From the NCBI GenBank assembly GCA_963678675.1, contig OY783191.1:21812024-21876023 (forward strand): a DNA stretch of 64,000 nt, written 5' to 3'. The notes beneath the pieces were generated by a model that did no database searches, was not told where the DNA came from, and was given only the letters and a program-made list of their open reading frames with translations. The position numbers and the translations under genes were made by a program. The DNA is from Xiphydria camelus (Eukaryota > Arthropoda > Insecta > Hymenoptera > Xiphydriidae). Of the stretch, positions 58,005 through 64,000 are shown one piece after another; the stretch's first letter is position 1; every line of letters starts with the position of its first letter.

Positions 58005-58394
58005 TATACCGACCTGTCAAACGTGAAGTGTACATGTACCTCACTTATTTTTCATCTCTTCGTCGCCTCTGGTGTAACGATGGAAATTACAAAATATCAT
58101 CATTTACACCCCACAAAGCACATTTTTGCAAGTAACTTCTGTAACATTTATGCGATGTTTTACAATATTCGTGAACACTACCGTATGTTAGAAATATATA
58201 TTTCTCGATAATTTCGTGAATGTTGCGAAACATCATAGAAACGTTTCGGAATCATTACGTCGAAAGATCTCCTCGATAAGGTACAACTCGATAAGATTGT
58301 ACTTGTCAGGGCTGAATTATACGGGGTTTTTATAATTACTTTAGGAAGTCCCAGAAGAATACAGGTGCAGCAAAATATCGATGCTCTGTGCTAG

Positions 58395-59897
58395 AAATTT
58401 ATTTACGAGTAAGGGCGAAATCTCAGCGGGTCATGCAAAAGGATTTCTTAAAACTATTCCAACGTCTCGAGTTAATATATGTAACAACATATATCGAGTG
58501 TCCTCTGGCAAACTCCCGATTTTGAATTTCCCTGACATTTGACCGGAAGTGGTTGGGTCGGTGCTTTAAGAGTTGGCTTCGGGAGAGTGCCCTGCGGTCT
58601 TACGAGCCGAGCGAAAAGTGTCAAAAGTCTGATCTCCCGGTAGCTGTCAATTCGGGAGATCGAAATCGTTAATTTGTAAATAATGATTACTAATATGTAG
58701 AAGTGATAAGAAATAATCATTCGGGTTTCTTCGATGAGATTCCCCAAGTGTTTAAAAACCGGTGTCCGATTTTTGCCAGTAACTGTTGCTTCAACTTCCA
58801 GTGATATTAAGTATTACTGCAGAACGAGTAGGTTAGAAGATTTTCATGAAGACTCACGATTTTCTGACATGTCATCTCGTACAGGTGCAACCGAAGAGGA
58901 TCTAGCTCGTGTCCTGTCCGTAAAAAGATGACTCGATGGACATCGGAGAATGTCAGGCTTGTCACCGAGCGATTATTACCCACGGGTACATTAATTGCAA
59001 TACGCGCTTCTCGTTTCATTCATTTATTCCAGCGTGAAATAACATTTACTTCTTTCAAGGTAATAACCCTTTATGAACTGTTCGTGGTAGGACGGAGCGA
59101 TCGATAATAGAGACTCGTCGTAGACAAGTTCGTCTATTAAAACTAAAAGGCAATTCGGGGTGCCGAACTACTACTGCGATAATGTGCCCGAGCTCGCAAT
59201 CTATTCTGCAATGAACGTTAACATAATCGTGATTATGCTCGGGTGATGGGTGTTCCAAAAGAGGTAAGTTGATACTAAATATCGGATGCTGTAAGCTGAC
59301 TTGCTAGTGTATACTTTGCAAGTGGAACATCATCGCAGGAATAATTTGTCTACGATTAGTCACAATCATTGATCGTTTACCCCTACGATCAACAATTCGT
59401 ACAAGGTAAATACTTTGAAAGAGAAGTAAAAGTTACTTAAAGCAGGAATAGTTGAAACGAAAAGCGCATATTGTAATGAAAGTACTATGGGTGAAAGGCG
59501 CTCGGTGACAAGCCTGACATTCTCCGATGTCCATCGAGTCATCTTTTTACGGACAGGACACGAGATAGATCCTCTTTGGTTGTACCTGTACGAGATGACA
59601 TTTCAGAAAATCGTGAGTTCATGAAAATCTTCTAACCTACTCGTTCTGCAGTAATACTTAATAATAAAAAGCTATTCTCCTACATGTACATATTCTCCTG
59701 ATAAATAAATTCCAAAAAGTAGTGAAATCCCCCCACAAAAACAGATTCTCTGTAAAAAAAAGGCGGCATGTTAATTCAGTTCCAACAAAAATTGATACGT
59801 AAAATACTCTCCAAAAAAGATTTGAAATCAATTAAGATCGCCATGTTCAAGATTTATATATAAAAAGTAAAAAGCATCATTTGAAAGGAAAAGTATT
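58395..59897. repeat. Direct-repeat copy 1 of a ~1-kb sequence, opened by a fold-back
   Basis: 58395-58510 matches 62424-62517, and 59666-59897 matches 63038-63268 at high identity (GAAATCCCCCCACAAAAACA, GATCGCCATGTTCAAG). Between these two blocks sits fold-back sequence (~58540-59665). The copy then continues after the 59898-62259 insertion at 62260-62345. Nature of the duplicated sequence unknown. Confidence 0.7.
58540..59665. mobile_element. Fold-back of the 18411/21476 family
   Basis: Contains AGAGTTGGCTTCGG, TAGCTGTCAATTCGGGAGA and inner inverted arms: TACTGCAGAACGAGTAGGTT at 58815 and its complement at 59635. The central part resembles 19010-19360 (CTACGA(C/T)(G/T)AGTC, AACTACTGCGATAATG). 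Outer ends are worn. Confidence 0.55.
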
Positions 59898-60000
59898 AGA
59901 TTCGTTCAAATAAACACGAGAACTGGTTCTGAACTCGACGCGACGCACACTGGTCAATTTCCTTGAATTAGGAGGACAAAATTCTTAATGGCTTATCCAA

Positions 60001-60490
60001 TTTAAACCAAATTCGGTATAGGCGGTTTTTTGGGTCGCTGATCACGAATCTGAAGTCAGATTTCAAAAATTCAAGATGGCGGATCCAATATGGCGGACGA
60101 GATTTTAGAAAATCGATGGATTCACGCCAAATTTGGTATAAAGAGGTTTTTTTGGGTCGCTGATCACGAATCTGAAGTCAGATTTCAAACATTCAAGATG
60201 GCGGATGCAGTATGGCGGACGAGATTTTAGAAAATTGATGGATTCACGCCAAATTTGGTATAAGTGGGTTTTTTGGGTCACTGATCACGAATCTGAAGCC
60301 AGATTTCAAAAATTCAAGATAGCGGATTCAATATGGCGGACGAGATTTTAAAAAATCGATGGATTCACGCCAAATTTGGTGTAAGGGGATTTTTTGGGTT
60401 GCTGATCACGAATCTGAAGTCAGATTTCAAAAATTCAAGATGGCGGATCCAATATGGCGGACAAGATTTTAGAAAATTTAGAATTATTGC
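60001..60490. repeat. ~121-bp tandem repeat, four copies
   Basis: Anchors on AAGATGGCGG-type cores at 60073, 60195, 60316 and 60437 (spacing 121-122). Each has TTTTTTGGGT(C/T)(G/A)CTGATCACGAATCTGAAG(T/C)C-type content (read in pieces). The reverse-complement theme CCATATTGGAT occurs at 21150-21470. An AATACAAATTATAATACAAA low-complexity run follows at 60590-60730. Confidence 0.85.
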
Positions 60491-60773
60491 AAACATAACT
60501 TCACTCCGAAAAGGATTTTATTTAAATTATTTCTAAAATTAACTCCGCGGATGAATTTCAGATAGGAATCGTTCACAAAATATTAAATTATAATACAAAT
60601 GATAAAATGATACAAATAATAAAGTAATACAAATTGGAATACAAATTATAATACAAATTACAATACAAATTGTAATACAAATTATAATACAAATAATAAT
60701 AATGAAATAATATTACAATACAAATAACAAACTTCATTGATACAGACATGCATTTTCTTTTTGCTTTATGTTT

Positions 60774-61079
60774 TTAACATAACCCTTCTTCCTCTTCATC
60801 ATCATATACATCTTCTACAGTATTTGGTACTTCCGGAATATGGAGAAGTGATCTGACCTCTTCTGATAAAGATTCACTTTCCCGTTGTGGCAATTGCCGG
60901 CTACTACTAATTAAGGGATCTGACGAAATTAGTAAGGCATGCAACAGGTCTTCATTGCACTTCACTCTTGACATTTTTCTTCTATGGTGTTCCCGATATT
61001 GTCGGTATTCTTTATGACGAGCTTCTAGAGCGTCCTCGGATACGTGAATTCGGTGACGTGTGACCGTTTTTTGGTTCAA
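60774..61079 (-). CDS. Unknown 101-residue ORF in the AGGTTCG element
   Basis: The minus-strand frame from 61079 reads a basic first half (RHKEYRQYREHHRRKMSRV) and an acidic end (EDVYDDEEEEG). The composition is coding-like and it lies inside an element whose other known copy is non-coding, so it may be the last exon of an accessory protein or of the element's transposase. No acceptor or catalytic motif was identified. The real start may lie upstream in another exon. Confidence 0.35.
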   Translation of the reverse strand: MNQKTVTRHRIHVSEDALEARHKEYRQYREHHRRKMSRVKCNEDLLHALLISSDPLISSSRQLPQRESESLSEEVRSLLHIPEVPNTVEDVYDDEEEEGLC

Positions 61080-61331
61080 AAATGGTTTCCACTTTTTAGA
61101 AAAATATGATAGGTATATTTAATATTCTATGCCTACTCTAACATAATATATTTTCTTAATATTTAATAAATTATAATATATTATTAATAATTAGTAAACA
61201 CACCGGTATATCTCATCGCCAATGCTCTCGCGCGATACCGAACGGAAAATAAAATTTGCCACCGTGTGCCGAGGAAGAGTGGCATCAGAGAGTGAGCGAG
61301 AAAGGCAACATTGGGAGCGTAGCTTAGGCTT

Positions 61332-61645
61332 AACTCACATGGTGCGACTTCACTGCGACAGAACTGACGCACGCTGTCCCAGGAATCGACGACTTTCCTG
61401 TGACAGTTTTGTCCCACCGCGTGAGCAGATGCACGGCAAACTAACACAACGACACCGCCACTGTAGATGTCATACAGACAAGCGCGAGGTGCGAGGTCGC
61501 ACTGCTGTCGCAGGGAAGTCGCACCGTGTGAGTGCTTCGCTGCATCTCCATGCTGATTTGCCGCGTGCGACGTACTCTCGACCGAGTCCGACCGAGTGCG
61601 ACAGTTTTGTCGCACTGCTGTCGCAGTGAAGTCGCACCGTGTGAG
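61332..61645. mobile_element. ~314-bp nested MITE, possibly hAT-like
   Basis: Ends ACTCACATGGTGCGACTTCA and the complement ...GAAGTCGCACCGTGTGAGT. Flanking 8-mers TAGGCTTA and TGGCTCTA are only partly alike. The interior is rich in TGTCGCA repeats. Frames on both strands in this region are shadows. Confidence 0.65.
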
Positions 61646-62517
61646 TTGGCTCTAAAAGTGTCGTTTCGTTTATATTCTGTACTTGGTAGGAGTAGGTAAA
61701 GCTTTATAGCTCATTTTAAAGTAGACAATTTTCTCTACAAAACAAAACATATTCGAACGTGAAACTTTTTGAAACTTTTTTTAAAACCCTATCAAGAGCA
61801 GCCTTACGTATGCCTTATTAAAAACAAATTATTATGCAAGTGTGTGTAGTTATATACTTATTAAATGACGTTTGTATGTAGTCAAAAAGGACTAAACTAG
61901 CAATACAACAACACAATATTTTCCAAACGCAAATAGAACACAGTATACGCGCAACGAAAGAATGTAATACATTAAGGGTATATTTCGCTACTGCAACTTT
62001 TGACCTTGATTTTATAGAACATATCATGCGTAGGCCATAATGCTATGTCAGTTACGAATCTCTCGTTATGTAGCACTTCATATATACCGTTATTTTCATT
62101 CTGCGAATATTTTCATTTTTAACATTTTGTCCTCCTAATTCAAGGAAATTGACCAGTGTGCGACGGAGTGTACGCAGTTTGACTTTTGGGACGGCTAGGT
62201 CAGACTGCGCAGACTCCGTTGAGTTCAGAACCAGTTCTCGTGTTAGTTGGAACGAACCTATTGTAAATCAAGTTAGTACAAAATTCGACTAAAAAAATTT
62301 ATAAAAAAAGTAATAAAAAAGAACTTGCCGCGTTTTTTACTTCAAAATAAAACATTCAGACACAGAATTATACTCGATGTTTATGTACTTATGATTATAA
62401 ATAAATTCATATACACTTATATGATTTATTTACGAGTAAGGGCAAAATTTCAGCGGTGCATGCTAAAGGATTTCTTAAAACTATTCCAATATCTCGAGTT
62501 AATATGTGACAACATAG

Positions 62518-62721
62518 CGTCCCCTTCCTGCAAAAAGTCACTAACATTTATCATCAACTGACTTAGGTAGTTTCTGCTCTATAATATCGGTATTATATTT
62601 TGGTTAATGACACTTAGTGAGTTTTACCATTTAAAGATTTAATAAAATTAAGCGCTACTAGGTCCAGTTAGGTGAATTTTACAAAATATGTTAGTTAGTG
62701 ACTTTTTGCAAGAAGGGGACG
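62518..62721. mobile_element. 204-bp MITE
   Basis: Ends CGTCCCCTTCCTGCAAAAAG and CTTTTTGCAAGAAGGGGACG with ~45-bp arms. Flanks ATAG and ATAT fit an ATA duplication when compared with the uninterrupted copy near 58485-58495. Non-coding. Confidence 0.8.
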
Positions 62722-62734
62722 ATATATACTGTCA

Positions 62735-62913
62735 TAAGTGGTACCTTTACATGTGATGAAACAATTCGTCACGGTTATTGGAAGAGTATACTTAGAGTTA
62801 AAGGTAAAATGTCTACATGGATTTCTGTAGACGACCAAAATATAAGAAAAATCCGTGGCCTGCAAATTGGAAAGCGGTATGTTTTATTTCTCCAAAATAC
62901 TAAGGCAAAGTGA
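62735..62913 (+). pseudogene. Short coding-like fragment, possibly ubiquitin-peptidase-like C-terminus
   Basis: The frame to stop ~62911 reads HGYWKSILRVKG, TWISVDDQNI and RYVLFLQNT. The order HG(Y/H)(W/Y)...R...W...DD...Y.LFL resembles the C-terminal end of USP-type peptidases found in some insect mobile elements. The piece is too short for certainty, and its start lies in the MITE. Confidence 0.3.
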
Positions 62914-63350
62914 AAAATATAAAGGCACTCTAGTTTATAAATCCCTTTCAAAATATCACGAGAATAAATCAAAAGTAACGTGGTTATAATTAATTGGCTC
63001 GAATCGGTATAAAATGTGAGGCTTTAATTTTGTGGTAATAAAAAGCTATTCTCCTACATGTACTTATTCTGCTCATGAATAAATTCCAAAAAGTAGTGAA
63101 ATCCCCCCACAAAAACAGATTCTCTGTAAAAAAAGGCGGCATGTTCATTCAGTGCAAACAAAAATTGATACGTAAAATACTCTCCAAAAAAGATTTGAAA
63201 TCAATTAAGATCGCCATGTTCAAGATTTATATATAAAAAGTAAAAGGCATCATTTGAAAAGAAAATTATTGTAAATCAGGTTACTAAAAAATTCGACTAA
63301 AAAATTTATAAACAAATTTTAATAAAAAAGAACTTGCCGCGTTTAAGTTT

Positions 63351-64000
63351 TCATATATTGTCCACTATACCGAATAATTGGCAGTGCTTGGGCGGTGCTA
63401 TAGGCCAGAGAGAGAGGGAAGTTATTTTTGATAACATGGTGCTCGTGGAACAAAATGCCCTAAAGCTGATTTATGCGGGATTATTTAGCTGTTTTGCTCC
63501 TGATTAATATACTAAAAGTCCCCATCCCTCCGAGGGTGCAAACAACCCCAAAACTACCCCTAAAGGTACATTTTTTAGTTCTTATCAAATATCTCAAAAA
63601 CTACTCCTTTTTTTGAAAAAATGGAAGAGACCAAAATTAAAGCCAATAAAATTACCTACAATTTGGTGTATATATGTACACAATTTGAATAAACCAGTGG
63701 CGTACAGCAAGTGTCAAAAGTCATTAAATATTTTTCGGCCTTCAAAAAAAACACTTTTCTCAGCGTAAATGCCATCGAATTATTTTCCCATGTAAAAGTA
63801 CTCAAAAATAAAGAACAAATAGTATTAAATCAATATAGTTAGGTATTTTTTTTATTTCGAAGTGTTTCTGAAATATAAGAAATTTTACAATCGGCCCTTC
63901 ATTACGTAATAGGCGTATGCTAGGCGGCTAAATGCAAGTGAAGACGGATAACATTTGGCCTTTCTACAATTAGTCTTATGGTTAATAGACCACAACATGG
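63351..64000. other. Non-coding window end
   Basis: AT-rich sequence with no gene, paired ends or tandem repeat seen. Confidence 0.45.

Larger units (their letters stand above)
59898..62259. mobile_element. 2.36-kb element with AGGTTCG-type ends and ATT duplication
   Basis: The left end AGATTCGTTCAAATAAACAC and the right end complementary to AGGTTCGTTCCAACTAACAC are flanked by ATT (59895-59897 and 62260-62262). The direct-repeat copy at 63260-63275 is the unoccupied site with a single ATT. TIRs are ~100 bp. The interior has a 121-bp tandem repeat, a minus-strand ORF and a nested element. Same family as 40561-41310, and the larger, partly coding member. Confidence 0.8.
62424..63350. repeat. 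Direct-repeat copy 2 of the 58395 sequence
   Basis: Starts with ATTTACGAGTAAGGGC as in copy 1 and ends with AAGAACTTGCCGCGTTTAAG, matching 62321-62341 of copy 1. It lacks both insertions of copy 1 but has its own MITE (62518-62721) and keeps ~300 bases that copy 1 has lost. Confidence 0.7.

Noticed and set aside
61184..61629. Overlapping ORFs of 135-143 codons on both strands
   Set aside because: They cover the nested MITE at 61332-61645 and mirror each other; no domain.

Overview
The window looks like repeat-rich nuclear DNA of an insect, and an ant or another hymenopteran is my best guess. Evidence: GT-AG introns, a DD41D (rosa-like) mariner, an I/LOA-type LINE with RNase H, an mdg3-like Ty3/gypsy element, a SAP-domain Gag, many TTAA-flanked piggyBac-type MITEs and a MADF-domain exon. 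There are no bacterial-style operons, no rRNA genes and no single-copy housekeeping gene that I recognise. Nearly all coding-quality sequence belongs to mobile elements, and most of it is broken. Species assignment is inference.

Layout. 1-7.2 kb: a decayed, intron-containing multi-copy gene with FEN/PIN-nuclease-like motifs, carrying two MITEs. 9.8-16.7 kb: a ~7-kb fold-back element with ~1.5-kb inverted arms; its left arm is interrupted by a 3.06-kb insertion made of two head-to-tail retroposon-like units, each with an array of 129-bp repeats. 17-24 kb: an unidentified ORF, two tRNA-like modules with T-run terminators, and more fold-backs of the same family (one with a clean 4-bp target duplication). 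24.25-30.28 kb: a rosa-like mariner interrupted by a 5'-truncated LINE, a Harbinger-like MITE and a piggyBac MITE. 31.9-35.1 kb: the best-preserved unit, a 3.2-kb DNA transposon with an uninterrupted two-exon transposase of about 660 codons, ~98% identical 349-bp terminal inverted repeats (TIRs), a tRNA-like module in each TIR pointing inward, and a promoter-proximal tandem repeat carrying four TGACGTCA sites.

35.2-46.9 kb: a dense run of palindromic MITEs and fold-backs, including a 2.4-kb palindrome built around a second FEN/PIN-like gene fragment with a tesmin-type Cys-rich motif, plus a Harbinger N-terminal remnant. 47.3-49.7 kb: convergent YqaJ-nuclease and DDE remnants (ISL2EU-like pairing) and an LTR element with a SAP-domain Gag. 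50.3-54.0 kb: a three-level nest in which a MADF exon is split by a TTAA element that is itself split by a 5' portion of a gypsy element. 57-58 kb: a rearranged Tc1-like transposase. 58.4-63.4 kb: two direct copies of a ~1-kb sequence, each opened by different insertions, so one copy gives the empty site of the other.

In several places the insertion history can be read exactly: removing an element plus one target duplication restores the surrounding reading frame (2379-2972 and 29578-29648) or the sequence of an unoccupied copy (59898-62259). All coordinates and motifs were read by eye. Family names are my recognition, not database results.
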